Shown here piece by piece: positions 27,099 through 37,914 of a stretch of 64,000 bases of DNA (position 1 is its first letter; each line of letters starts with the position of its first letter). Under the pieces are notes generated by a model. It saw only the letters and a program-made list of their open reading frames with translations, did no database searches and was not told where the DNA came from. Source of the stretch: Actinokineospora enzanensis DSM 44649 (GTDB lineage Bacteria > Actinomycetota > Actinomycetes > Mycobacteriales > Pseudonocardiaceae); contig NZ_KB894409.1 in NCBI RefSeq assembly GCF_000374445.1, forward strand, positions 62,001 to 126,000. The letters run 5' to 3'. A program made the position numbers and the translations under genes.

Positions 27099-27602
27099 CT
27101 ACAACAGCTCCAGCACGAACGGCAGTTCCTGCGGGGCGTACCACGCCAGCTCGTGGTCCTCGGCGTCGCCGAGGGTGAACTCCGCGTCCGGGTCGCCAAG
27201 GTCGGCGGCGTCCACCACGGCCACCGCGGCCCGCACGGCGTCCTGCGCCTCCGCGGTGTCCAGGTGGATCGCGGCCACCACCTTCAGCGGCACCGGCCCG
27301 GCCAGCTTCACCACCGCGTAGTCCAGGTCCGGCCGCAGCGCGGCCCCGTCCACGTCGGCGGACACCACGGCCCGGCGCACGATCGTGTCCGGGTCGGCCT
27401 CCAGCTCCGCGTGCAGCAGCCGCAGCGACGCCCGTGCGGCGTCCAGCATCGCCGCGTACTCCAGTTCCTCGTCACCGCCGCTGGCGTAGGACTCGCGCAG
27501 GGCGGGGGTCAGCGCGAACGCGGTGCCGCCGATCGCGGTCAACTCCCCGTCGGAGCTCAGCCCGCGCAGCATGGCGACCGTCGCCGGTATGTACACCCTC
27601 AA
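27099..27602 (-). CDS. Conserved actinobacterial protein, DUF6912-like
   Basis: The 167-residue acidic protein begins MRVYIPATVAMLRGL and ends in a hydrophobic FVLELL tail. It alternates beta strands and helices, with no catalytic motif that I know. It resembles a conserved actinobacterial family (DUF6912) of unknown function. The TTG start at 27602 follows the acyltransferase stop by 4 bp; the GTG two codons later is the alternative. It is thus the second gene of a two-gene unit with the acyltransferase. Confidence 0.7.
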   Translation of the reverse strand: MRVYIPATVAMLRGLSSDGELTAIGGTAFALTPALRESYASGGDEELEYAAMLDAARASLRLLHAELEADPDTIVRRAVVSADVDGAALRPDLDYAVVKLAGPVPLKVVAAIHLDTAEAQDAVRAAVAVVDAADLGDPDAEFTLGDAEDHELAWYAPQELPFVLELL

Positions 27603-27606
27603 CTCA

Positions 27607-29022
27607 TCACGCTCTCACGCTCGTGGACAGTTCCTCGATGGACTCTTCCAGCATCCGCGCCAGCACGTCCACGTCGGACATGGCGGTGCGGTCGCCGGTG
27701 AGCCCGAAGTACACCCCGCCGTCGTAGGAGGTGACCCCGACGGCCAAGGGCTGGTTCCTGGTCAACGGCATCGCCGCGACCATCCGGGTCATCCGCGCGG
27801 TGCCCGCGTACAGCGGGACCTGCGGGCCGGGCACGTTGGTGACCACCAGGTCGAAGATCCGCCCGGCGAACGAGGCGGCGGCCCGCGCGCCCAGCGAGTG
27901 CAGCGTCGGCGGGGCGAACCCGCCGACCCGCAGCAGCGCGGACGCGGCCACCGAGTGCCCGGAGTCGCGGTGCGGGCGTAAGGCATGGCTGACGTGCTGC
28001 AGCCGCACGAACGGGTTGGGCTCGCCCACCGGCAGGTCGACCAGCTGCGCGGTGACCCGGTTGCCGAGCATGCCGGGCACCGTGCCCGCGTCCTGCTCGC
28101 CGTCGCGCACGGCCAGCGGCACCAATGCGCGGACGATGCTGCCCGCGGTCGGCTGCTCGCCGCGGGAGAGCAGCCAGGCGCGCAGGCCGCCCGTGACCAC
28201 GGCGAGCACCACGTCGTTGACCGTGCCGCCGTGCCGGGCACGGACCGCGCGCAGGTCGTCCAGGCGGGCCTGGGCCACCGCGTACCGGCGGGCCTTGCCG
28301 ACCCGCGCGGACAGCGGACCGGCCGCGGCGGGCCGGGTCGCGATGCCGACCGCCGAGGACACCAGCGAGCCAAGCACGTCGACCACCCGGCGGGTGGTGG
28401 CCACCGCGTCGCCGAACGCGGCGCGGGCGTTCTCCACCAGCTCGGCGGGCCGGTGCACGGTCTCGGTGACCGCGTCCAGCAGCAGCCGGGTCGGCCCGGG
28501 AAGCCTGCGCGGCGCCCACGGCTCGTCGTCCTCCCGGGCCGTCCTGCCGGGCGCCGTCTCCAGGATGACCTGGCCGAAGTCGATCGTCCGGATGCCGTCG
28601 ACCAGGGCAAGGTGGGTTTTGGTGATCAAGGCCACGTGCCCGCCAGCCAGGCCCTCCACCAGGTAGGCCTCCCACAGCGGCCGGGCCGGGTCCAGCGGGC
28701 GGGCCATCAGCCGGGCGACCAGATCGTGCAGCTGCTCGTCGCTGCCCGGCCGGGGCAGCGCGGAGCGGCGCACGTGGTAGGCGACGTCGAAGGCCGGGTC
28801 GTCCACCCAGACCGGCCGGGCCAGGTGGCCGGGCACCTCGGCGACCCGCTGCCGGTAGCGCGGCACCAGCGGCAGCCGCCGCGCGATCAACGCGACCAGG
28901 CCGTCGTAGTCGAACCCGGAGCGCGGCCTGCGGAAGACCGCCAGCCCGCCGACATGCATCGGCGTCGTCTCCTCCTCCAGGTACAGGAACGACGCGTCGA
29001 GGGCGGACAGGCGGTCGGGCAT
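27607..29022 (-). CDS. Wax ester synthase/diacylglycerol acyltransferase (WS/DGAT) family protein with altered active site
   Basis: The 471-residue protein follows the WS/DGAT fold: MPDRLSALDASFLYLE at the start, MHVGGLAVF, the PLWEAYLVEGL strand and the C-terminal NVPGPQVPLYAG motif. Members esterify acyl-CoA to alcohols or diacylglycerol at the inner membrane face. The diagnostic HHxxxDG box reads H137-L-A-L-V-D-G143, so the second histidine, normally the catalytic base, is leucine. Either catalysis uses another residue, or the protein has a different role. The ATG at 29020-29022 is the natural start, 57 bp from the divergent TrmH-family gene. Confidence 0.85.
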   Translation of the reverse strand: MPDRLSALDASFLYLEEETTPMHVGGLAVFRRPRSGFDYDGLVALIARRLPLVPRYRQRVAEVPGHLARPVWVDDPAFDVAYHVRRSALPRPGSDEQLHDLVARLMARPLDPARPLWEAYLVEGLAGGHVALITKTHLALVDGIRTIDFGQVILETAPGRTAREDDEPWAPRRLPGPTRLLLDAVTETVHRPAELVENARAAFGDAVATTRRVVDVLGSLVSSAVGIATRPAAAGPLSARVGKARRYAVAQARLDDLRAVRARHGGTVNDVVLAVVTGGLRAWLLSRGEQPTAGSIVRALVPLAVRDGEQDAGTVPGMLGNRVTAQLVDLPVGEPNPFVRLQHVSHALRPHRDSGHSVAASALLRVGGFAPPTLHSLGARAAASFAGRIFDLVVTNVPGPQVPLYAGTARMTRMVAAMPLTRNQPLAVGVTSYDGGVYFGLTGDRTAMSDVDVLARMLEESIEELSTSVRA

Positions 29023-29079
29023 GGCCCGATCCTGGCACACCCCGGCCGGGCGGGCGGACCGCGCGCGACCGGCCGTGCG

Positions 29080-29862
29080 ATGCTGCCCGGCGTGCCATAC
29101 GACCCCACCGCCGCCCGCGCCGACTCGCCGAAGGACCGGTTCGTCACCGTCTACGGCCGCAAACCGGTGCTGGAGGCGCTGGCCGACCAACGGCTGTCGG
29201 TCGACAAGGTGGTGCTGGCCGACAACGCGCACGGCCCGGCGGCGCGGGAGATCCTGGACGCGGCCCGCGAACGCGGCGTGCCGGTGCAGCGCGCCACCCC
29301 GCACCGCGTGAAGGTGTTGGCGGGCAATGGGAAACAGGACCAGGGCGTGCTCGCCGACGTGGTCGCGCCGCGCATGCGCAGGCTGACCGACGCGCTGTCC
29401 GCCGCGAAGCGACCCGCGACCGTGCTGCTGCTGGACGGGATCACCACACCCGCGAACGTCGGCATGATCCTGCGCACCGCCACGGCGGCGGGCATCGGCG
29501 GCATCGTGGTCCCCCGGCGCGGCGTCGCGGGCATCGACCCGCTGGTGGTCAAGGCGTCCGCCGGGGTCGCGTTCACCGCCCCGGTACTGCGCTGCGCGAG
29601 CGCCGAGGAGGCGGCCGCCGACCTGCGTGCCGCGGGCTATCCGCTGTATGCCCTGGACGCGGGCGCCCGCCGCACGGTGTTCGACGCCGAACTGCCCCGC
29701 CCGGCCGCGTTCGTGCTGGGCAGCGAGACCGCGGGGATCACCGACGGGGTCCGCCCGCACGTCAACCGGTGGCTGTCGATCCCGATGAGCGGCGGCGTGG
29801 AGTCGCTGAACGTGGCCGCGGCTGCCGCCGTGCTGTGCTTCGAGCTGGCCCGCCGCGGCTGA
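29080..29862 (+). CDS. TrmH/SpoU-family RNA 2'-O-methyltransferase
   Basis: The ~260-residue SPOUT enzyme has an N-terminal substrate-binding domain (VTVYGRKPVLEALADQ) and the trefoil-knot catalytic domain with motif 1 DGITTPANVGMILRTA, motif 2 FVLGSETAGI and motif 3 IPMSGGVESLNVAAA. These bind SAM and carry the catalytic arginine and asparagine. The target is a ribose in rRNA or tRNA; which one is not evident. The start is uncertain: ATG 29080 or GTG 29092, both without a clear ribosome site, so a leaderless mRNA is possible. Its stop abuts that of the converging HAD gene. Confidence 0.9.
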   Translation: MLPGVPYDPTAARADSPKDRFVTVYGRKPVLEALADQRLSVDKVVLADNAHGPAAREILDAARERGVPVQRATPHRVKVLAGNGKQDQGVLADVVAPRMRRLTDALSAAKRPATVLLLDGITTPANVGMILRTATAAGIGGIVVPRRGVAGIDPLVVKASAGVAFTAPVLRCASAEEAAADLRAAGYPLYALDAGARRTVFDAELPRPAAFVLGSETAGITDGVRPHVNRWLSIPMSGGVESLNVAAAAAVLCFELARRG

Positions 29863-30240
29863 TCAGTTCCCGGACAGTCCGAAGAGGATGTCCACTTCCT
29901 CCACAGTGGACTCTGTGGTCATGTGGTGCACCCCGGTCATGCCCGCTCTGACCGCGCCCCGCACGTAGTCGGCCACGTCGTCGACGAACACGCACCGCTC
30001 CTGCGGGACACCCAGCAGCGCCGCCGCCTGCCGGAAGATCTCCGGGTCCGGCTTGGCCACCCCGACCTCCCCGGACACCACCACGGCGTCGAAAACATCG
30101 GGCAGGCCGCGCGGGGCCCGGTCCGCGTTGGACAACAGGGCCGTGCGCACCCCGGTCGAGCGCACCCGGGCAACCAGCTCCGGAACACCCGCCTCGGTGA
30201 ACACACCCGCATAGTCGACGATCAGCGCCGCGTACTCCAC
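29863..30240 (-). CDS. Small HAD-superfamily hydrolase-like protein
   Basis: The 125-residue protein carries HAD motifs in compressed form: motif I VDYAGVF (D9), motif II ALLSNAD, motif III GVAKPDPEIF with the lysine, and motif IV CVFVDDVADY. There is almost no cap domain, so the site would be open. The usual second aspartate of motif I (DxD) is alanine (D9-Y-A11), which is unusual for a phosphatase. The protein may be a binding relative or use a different chemistry. The start is GTG 30240. It converges on the TrmH-family gene with no gap. Confidence 0.78.
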   Translation of the reverse strand: MEYAALIVDYAGVFTEAGVPELVARVRSTGVRTALLSNADRAPRGLPDVFDAVVVSGEVGVAKPDPEIFRQAAALLGVPQERCVFVDDVADYVRGAVRAGMTGVHHMTTESTVEEVDILFGLSGN

Positions 30241-30351
30241 GAGCCCGATTCTCCCCGCAGGCGGCCCACCATCACCACATGAGCTGACCCCGGTCGCGTT
30301 CCACCACTCGGTCGCGCTCTCCCTTCCCGCCACCGAACGAAGGGAACGCGC

Positions 30352-30783
30352 ATGCGGATCGAGGCACTGCCCGAGTACGAGCCCCCACTGGCCGAGGCGG
30401 ACGAGGAACGCTGGTCCACCCCACCCAGCAGGCCGCCCACCTGGACCGTCCACGGCCCCGCCCGGGACATCGCCTGGCGCCTGATGACCCTCTGCCTGGA
30501 AGCCCTCTCCGGCGAACGCACCCTGCCCCAGCTGCACGGAGTCCTCTCCGGACCGGTCTGGGAGGCGATGCTGACCCGCACCAGGGCGCCAACCCGAGGC
30601 CGGTTCCGACTGGTCACCATGCGGCTGTGCCAGGTGCGCGCGGACATCGTGGAGTTCGCCGCCACCACCCGCTTCATGCCTGCACACATGCCGGGGCGCT
30701 GGGTGGCCCGAGCGTTCGCGGGGCGGTTGGAGGAACGGGAAGGGCGGTGGCTGTGCACCTACCTCCGCCCAGTCGGCTTCTGA
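30352..30783 (+). CDS. Rv3235-like actinobacterial conserved protein (DUF6459-like)
   Basis: The 143-residue protein has an acidic, proline-rich N-terminus (~1-35), then a compact domain with long helices (ARDIAWRLMTLCLEALSGER, LPQLHGVLSG) and a C-terminal strand pair (VRADIVEFAATTRF, GRWLCTYLRPVGF). The pattern matches the Rv3235 family found near secA1 in many actinomycetes. The function is unknown. The AAGGGAA site precedes the ATG. It converges on secA, and the two stops share the hairpin at 30823-30859. Confidence 0.75.
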   Translation: MRIEALPEYEPPLAEADEERWSTPPSRPPTWTVHGPARDIAWRLMTLCLEALSGERTLPQLHGVLSGPVWEAMLTRTRAPTRGRFRLVTMRLCQVRADIVEFAATTRFMPAHMPGRWVARAFAGRLEEREGRWLCTYLRPVGF

Positions 30784-30822
30784 CCCGACACGGACTGTTC
30801 GTCCAGCGCTGAGCCGAAAAGC

Positions 30823-30859
30823 AGCACGGCCCGCCGGGAAAGTCCCGGCGGGCCGTGCT
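30823..30859 (-). terminator. Terminator downstream of secA
   Basis: AGCACGGCCCGCCGGGA (30823-30839) pairs perfectly with 30843-30859, a 17-bp stem closed by a three-base loop. Read on the minus strand it is followed by GCTTTTCGG, a U-tract, so it mainly ends the secA transcript. On the plus strand there is no T-run after it, but it may still slow transcription from the Rv3235-like gene. Confidence 0.88.
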
Positions 30860-30874
30860 CCTAGTCGTCACGCC

Positions 30875-33760
<2,886 letters not shown>

Positions 33761-34100
33761 CCTGAGTCGACCTCGCTAGCTGATAGTCGTGCACCCGGCA
33801 CGGGCGCTCCTATAGGTCATCGTAGGCAACCCCGCGCGCGCCGTGCACCGACGTCCGTGCCCGGCGGCGTGGGGGCTGCCCGGTGACCACCACCACAGGC
33901 CCAACGGTTCGGCACCGCCGGAGGTTCCGGACCCGTGTCCGATTGGGAACCGTTAACGCCCGGTCGAGTGGTCAGGGGCGAATTCCGGGTCCGGGCACGA
34001 CCGTGCCCCGGGGCTGGCTGGCACCCGGGGCACGGCCGGTCTGGAGGGTCGTTCACAGGTCCGGTGGACACCGGACGTGTTCGGTTCGACAGGAGGAGGG
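33761..34100. other. Intergenic region between hpf and secA
   Basis: These 340 bp on the hpf-to-secA path contain the hairpin at 34001-34035 just after hpf, and probably the secA promoter closer to 33761. I could not identify a convincing -10/-35 pair. No open frame here looks like a gene. Confidence 0.5.
34001..34035 (-). terminator. Possible terminator after hpf
   Basis: CCGTGCCCCGGG (34001-34012) pairs perfectly with CCCGGGGCACGG (34024-34035), leaving an 11-base loop, 66 bp downstream of the hpf stop. No U-tract follows, so termination would rest on the stem alone, as is common in this GC range. Confidence 0.5.
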
Positions 34101-34853
34101 TCAGACGAGCTTGATGACGCCGTAGTCGTACGCGCGGCGCCGGTAGACGACGCTGGGGACGCCGGTGTCGGCGTCGGAGAAGAGGAAGAAGTCGTGGCCC
34201 ACGAGCTCCATCTCGTACAGGGCCTGGTCGACGGTCATCGGCTTGGCCGGGTGCTCCTTCTCCCGGACCACGCGGCCGGGCAGGTACTCCGCGCCCTCGG
34301 CACCGTCGGCGCTGTCGGTGATGCCGGGACCCGCCTCGTCCTCGGACCAGCGCTGCTCGGGCAGCATCACGCTGCCGTAGACGCCGTTCACCTGGTCGAC
34401 CTGGCTGCCGTTCACATGGCCGTCGTAGGCGTCGGCGTAGTCGTCCTCGGGAGCCTCCAGCACCGTGGTCCGCGAACGGCCGCCATCCGCGCCGTTCATC
34501 GCGGCGATGCCGACGGCCTCGGCCACGGAGACCGGGGTCCGGCGCCCGTGGTGGACGCGCCTGCGGTCGTGCAGGCGGCGGAGCCGGTTTTCGAGTTTGC
34601 TCACCGCCAGGTCCAGGGCGGCGTAGAAGTCGCCCGAACAGGCCTCGGCACGCACGGCCGGGCCACGGCCCTTGCCGGTGATCTCGACCCGCTGGCAGTT
34701 CTTGGACTGCCTGCGGTTGGGCTCGTGGAACAGCTCCACGTCGAAGCGGATGACCTTGCGGTCGTAGCGCTCCAGCCTGCTGAGCTTTTCCTCGACGTGG
34801 ATCCGGTAGTGCTCCGGGATCTCGACGTTGCGGCCCTTAACCACGATGTCCAT
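34101..34853 (-). CDS. hpf: Ribosome hibernation promoting factor, long form
   Basis: The 250-residue protein begins MDIVVKGRNVEIPEHYRIHV, the start of the S30AE domain (~1-105), which binds the decoding centre of the 30S subunit. A linker (~105-185) and the short dimerisation domain (AKPMTVDQALYEMELVGHDF onward) follow. Long forms pair ribosomes into inactive 100S dimers. The ATG at 34851-34853 follows GGGAGG. The upstream 525-bp gap should hold a stress- or stationary-phase promoter. The neighbours comF and secA are the same as in M. tuberculosis (Rv3241c). Confidence 0.95.
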   Translation of the reverse strand: MDIVVKGRNVEIPEHYRIHVEEKLSRLERYDRKVIRFDVELFHEPNRRQSKNCQRVEITGKGRGPAVRAEACSGDFYAALDLAVSKLENRLRRLHDRRRVHHGRRTPVSVAEAVGIAAMNGADGGRSRTTVLEAPEDDYADAYDGHVNGSQVDQVNGVYGSVMLPEQRWSEDEAGPGITDSADGAEGAEYLPGRVVREKEHPAKPMTVDQALYEMELVGHDFFLFSDADTGVPSVVYRRRAYDYGVIKLV

Positions 34854-35378
34854 ACACGACCTCCCTCGCTGTCGGCGAGTACTGCGTTGCACAAAATCGG
34901 GATTGGCGCCGGGCTGGTCTGGATTCCAACTCCAGGACAGGACCTGACCTGGGGCGATGCCCCGGGAGGTCAGTGGTCCACCGGCACCAGGGTCATGGGC
35001 TCCTCGCCTCCTCCCTGCCGACCGGGAATGGTGATAGCGCAGCACGTTAGCCCGGGTTTCGGTTCCGCAACAGCCCCCGAGGCGGGCGACATCCGTTCGC
35101 GACCCAGAGTGACACCAAGCGACAACCCGACGGTCACGCACGGCCACGCCGTGGTCGCGACGGCCGAACGTACGCGCCGCGAATCACCCGCTCGGCCGAC
35201 CGCACCCGACCGAGCAGCCGTACCCAGGGCTGCGTCGACCGGCGCCGTGCGCTCCGCCAAGAGGCCGGAGTCCCTTTTCGTGCTCCACCGCATACCTGGC
35301 CAACGAGCCCGAACGGCCCAGGGTTCCCGGATTTCTTCACCCGTTCGGGGGTACCGATCGGCGTCCCGGAATCCGGGA
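34854..35378. other. Long intergenic region upstream of hpf
   Basis: This 525-bp stretch lies between the comF stop and the hpf start. I see no real gene: the open frames in it are arginine/proline-rich and lack ribosome sites. On the minus strand near 35040-35075 there is GTTG-N14-GGGCTA, a loose match to the SigB-type stress promoter (GTTT-N14-GGGTAT). It would suit hpf but has several mismatches. The length suggests a regulated leader or multiple promoters. Confidence 0.4.
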
Positions 35379-36125
35379 TCACACGGTTGCCGCGCAGACG
35401 AGCACGGCGAGCACGGGGTAACCGGCGGTGCCGAGGGCGCGCGCACACGCCGCCGCCGTGGCACCGGTGGTGACGACGTCGTCCAGGACCAGCAGCGGGG
35501 TGCCCGGTGGCGGCAGACCGGTCGGGGCGACGACCAGGTGGCGGGCCAGGTTGGCCGCGCGCTCGGCCGGGCCGAGACCGACGGAATCCTTTGCCCGGCT
35601 AGCGAACCCGAGCGCCTGCGTGGTGCCCGCGACCAATCCCGACCCGGTCAGGTTGTCCGCGACCACGGCCGCGACCCGTGCCATGTGGTGCCCACCGCGT
35701 CGCCGCGCGGCCGCCTTGCTCGATGGCGCGGGCACCAACCACAGCCCGGGTGGTTTGTTGGCGGCGTGCGGGGGTACGTCCGCCGTCGATGAAGAATCGA
35801 CCGTTGGGACCCAGAAGACCCTGGCCAGGGCAGGCGCTCGTGCGGCCAACGCGGGCAGGGCACGGGTGAGGGCGTTGCCCAAGGGGACGGCCAGGGCACG
35901 TCGGCCCCGCTCCTTGTAGGCGATGACCGCCTTGCGCGCCGGGCCCGAGTACGTGGTGAGCGCGTAGACCGGCGGGGAACGATAGGTGGCTGAGCGTTCG
36001 ACGGCGAACAGTCCGGTGAGTGTAGTGTCGCAGGTTCGGCACCAGTGCGTGCCGGGGTGGGCGCAGCCCGCGCAGCGGCGGGGGACGATGAGGTCGATCA
36101 GCTGGGCCAGGGTTCCGTTTCGCAT
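35379..36125 (-). CDS. ComF-family phosphoribosyltransferase-like protein
   Basis: The 248-residue protein has an N-terminal zinc ribbon with C18, C21, C29 and C32, then a phosphoribosyltransferase fold with the PRPP loop VLVLDDVVTTGATAAACA near the C-terminus. ComF is linked to DNA uptake in competent bacteria, but in actinomycetes this conserved gene lies between lpqB and hpf-secA (Rv3242c) and its task is unproven; salvage or DNA processing are possible. The ATG start is at 36123-36125, 70 bp after lpqB. Confidence 0.88.
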   Translation of the reverse strand: MRNGTLAQLIDLIVPRRCAGCAHPGTHWCRTCDTTLTGLFAVERSATYRSPPVYALTTYSGPARKAVIAYKERGRRALAVPLGNALTRALPALAARAPALARVFWVPTVDSSSTADVPPHAANKPPGLWLVPAPSSKAAARRRGGHHMARVAAVVADNLTGSGLVAGTTQALGFASRAKDSVGLGPAERAANLARHLVVAPTGLPPPGTPLLVLDDVVTTGATAAACARALGTAGYPVLAVLVCAATV

Positions 36126-36195
36126 GCCGACAGCCTGGCGTTGATGGAATTCCGACGCACAAAGTTGTCCACAGGGCCTTTGCCAAGCCCAGCGA

Positions 36196-37914
36196 TCAGC
36201 CCGGGTAGAACGGGGTCGAGCCAGGGGGCTGGTTGTACTGGTACGTCTGCCAGAGCTTGCCCGGCTCCTGCGTCGACCACATCCCGAAGTTGTCCGTGAC
36301 GATCACCGCCCGCCCCGGCGCTGCGGTGATCGCCGTGATCGGGTTCGTCAGGTTGGTGTTGTTGTAAGGGTTGTAGCCGTACCCGTCGATCGGCAGGCTC
36401 ACCACCTGCCGGGACGTCGCCGCGATCACCGTGAGGCGGTCGAGCCAGTCGAGGCCGATCACGTCCTTGACCGCGTTCCCCTGCAGCGTCCGCGTGACCC
36501 GCAGCGACACCGCCTCGTTGTTGCGCACCACCGAGGCCACCCGCACTTCCCCGTTGACCACCGCGGCCACCCGCGCGCCGTCGCGGGACAGCCGGAGCTG
36601 CGTGATCGTGCCCTCGTTGGCGGTCAGCTCGGAGGCGTCCACCGGCGAGGTCTTCCAACTGCCCGCCGCAGTGCGCACGACGCGGACCACCACGGTGCCG
36701 TCCTGGACCGTCCAGACCTCGCTCGGGCCGGACTCGGCGCCCGCGGAGAACAGCCAGGTGGGGCGGGTCAGGGTGTGGGCCTCGGGGAGGCTGATCTCGG
36801 GGAGCTCCTCGTTGGTGCGGCCGACCCGCAGCCGGACGCCGTTCGGCACGCGTTGGACGACGGCGAGGTGGCTGCCGTCCAGGGACTGGGCGGCGCTGGC
36901 GATGTCGTACGCGCCGTTGCCCGCCGGGCCGTCGAGGTCCTTGCCGTCGCGCAGGGACTTCAGCCGGTTGTTGGACACGACCAGGCCGAGCAGGTCCGGC
37001 TTGAGCGCGGTCAGCGCGTCGTAGCTGCCGACGTCGCTGACCGTCCAGTCCTCCTGGCCGGGGATGAGCGGGGCGCCCTGGCTGCGCAGCCGCAGCGGGC
37101 TGGTGGTCACCTCGCGCAGCGAGTACACCAGCTGGGCGGCTATCCGCTGTTTGTCCTCGGCAGACTTGTCGACCTTGGCCAGGTTGACCAGGATCTCGCC
37201 GGTCGACTCCTCCACCACGTTGGTGCTCAGCTCCACCCCGTCCAACTGGCTGCGGACCGCGCCGCGCAGGGACATCGACGGGCCGAGCAGCAGCAACGTC
37301 ACCACTCGGCCGTAGAGGTAGCGGCGGGGCTCGATCTCCACATAGCGCGGGTCCGGCACCAGCACGCGCTGCTCGTTGTCGAAGAACTCCAGGTTGACCC
37401 GGCGGTAGCTGGTCTGGAAGTCGGACTCGGTGATCAGCACGACCGGCGGCGGCTCGGAGATGCGCCACTGTCCGTCCTCGCGGCTGACCACGACCCGGTA
37501 GGAGAACTCGCTCACGCTGGTCGCGTAGACGCTCTCCGCGGTGAGGTTGCCGGTGGTGTCGCCGCTGAGCACGACGATGACGTGGTCGGCGGAGTCGCCG
37601 CGGTCCTGGACCGACTGCGGGAGGGTCTTGAACTGGTCCTTGATGATGGTGGGCGGCGCCGCGCCCTTCCAGCTCTGGGCGGCGGCGTCGGTGAGGTAGG
37701 TGCGCGCGACGTCGGAGTTGCCCGCGGCGAACACGAACTGCTGCACCAGGCTGAACGGGTCCAGTCCGGGTGCGGGTTTGCCGATCTGGCGGGGCTGTTC
37801 CTCGGTGGTGTTCACGATGACCCGCGGCAGCGTGCGGTCGGGGATGTTCGCGCACCCGGCCAGACCGAGCACGCACAACAGGATCCCGCCGAGCCTGCTC
37901 AGCGTCCGGTTCAC
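36196..37914 (-). CDS. lpqB: Lipoprotein LpqB with GerMN domain
   Basis: The 572-residue lipoprotein has a signal peptide with lipobox L-A-G-C and lipidated C21. A GerMN domain lies at ~180-300 (RRYLYGRVVTLLLLGPSM), then a beta-propeller-like half to the C-terminus. In mycobacteria LpqB interacts with the extracellular sensor of MtrB and modulates MtrA phosphorylation. The GTG start overlaps the mtrB stop by 4 bp (GTGA at 37911-37914), so the three proteins are made from one message. It acts on the outer face of the membrane. Confidence 0.95.
   Translation of the reverse strand: MNRTLSRLGGILLCVLGLAGCANIPDRTLPRVIVNTTEEQPRQIGKPAPGLDPFSLVQQFVFAAGNSDVARTYLTDAAAQSWKGAAPPTIIKDQFKTLPQSVQDRGDSADHVIVVLSGDTTGNLTAESVYATSVSEFSYRVVVSREDGQWRISEPPPVVLITESDFQTSYRRVNLEFFDNEQRVLVPDPRYVEIEPRRYLYGRVVTLLLLGPSMSLRGAVRSQLDGVELSTNVVEESTGEILVNLAKVDKSAEDKQRIAAQLVYSLREVTTSPLRLRSQGAPLIPGQEDWTVSDVGSYDALTALKPDLLGLVVSNNRLKSLRDGKDLDGPAGNGAYDIASAAQSLDGSHLAVVQRVPNGVRLRVGRTNEELPEISLPEAHTLTRPTWLFSAGAESGPSEVWTVQDGTVVVRVVRTAAGSWKTSPVDASELTANEGTITQLRLSRDGARVAAVVNGEVRVASVVRNNEAVSLRVTRTLQGNAVKDVIGLDWLDRLTVIAATSRQVVSLPIDGYGYNPYNNTNLTNPITAITAAPGRAVIVTDNFGMWSTQEPGKLWQTYQYNQPPGSTPFYPG

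Noticed and set aside
35020..35060. SigR/SigH-type promoter (GGAAT...GTT) upstream of hpf
   Set aside because: Spacing is 16 rather than 18 bp and it faces away from hpf.
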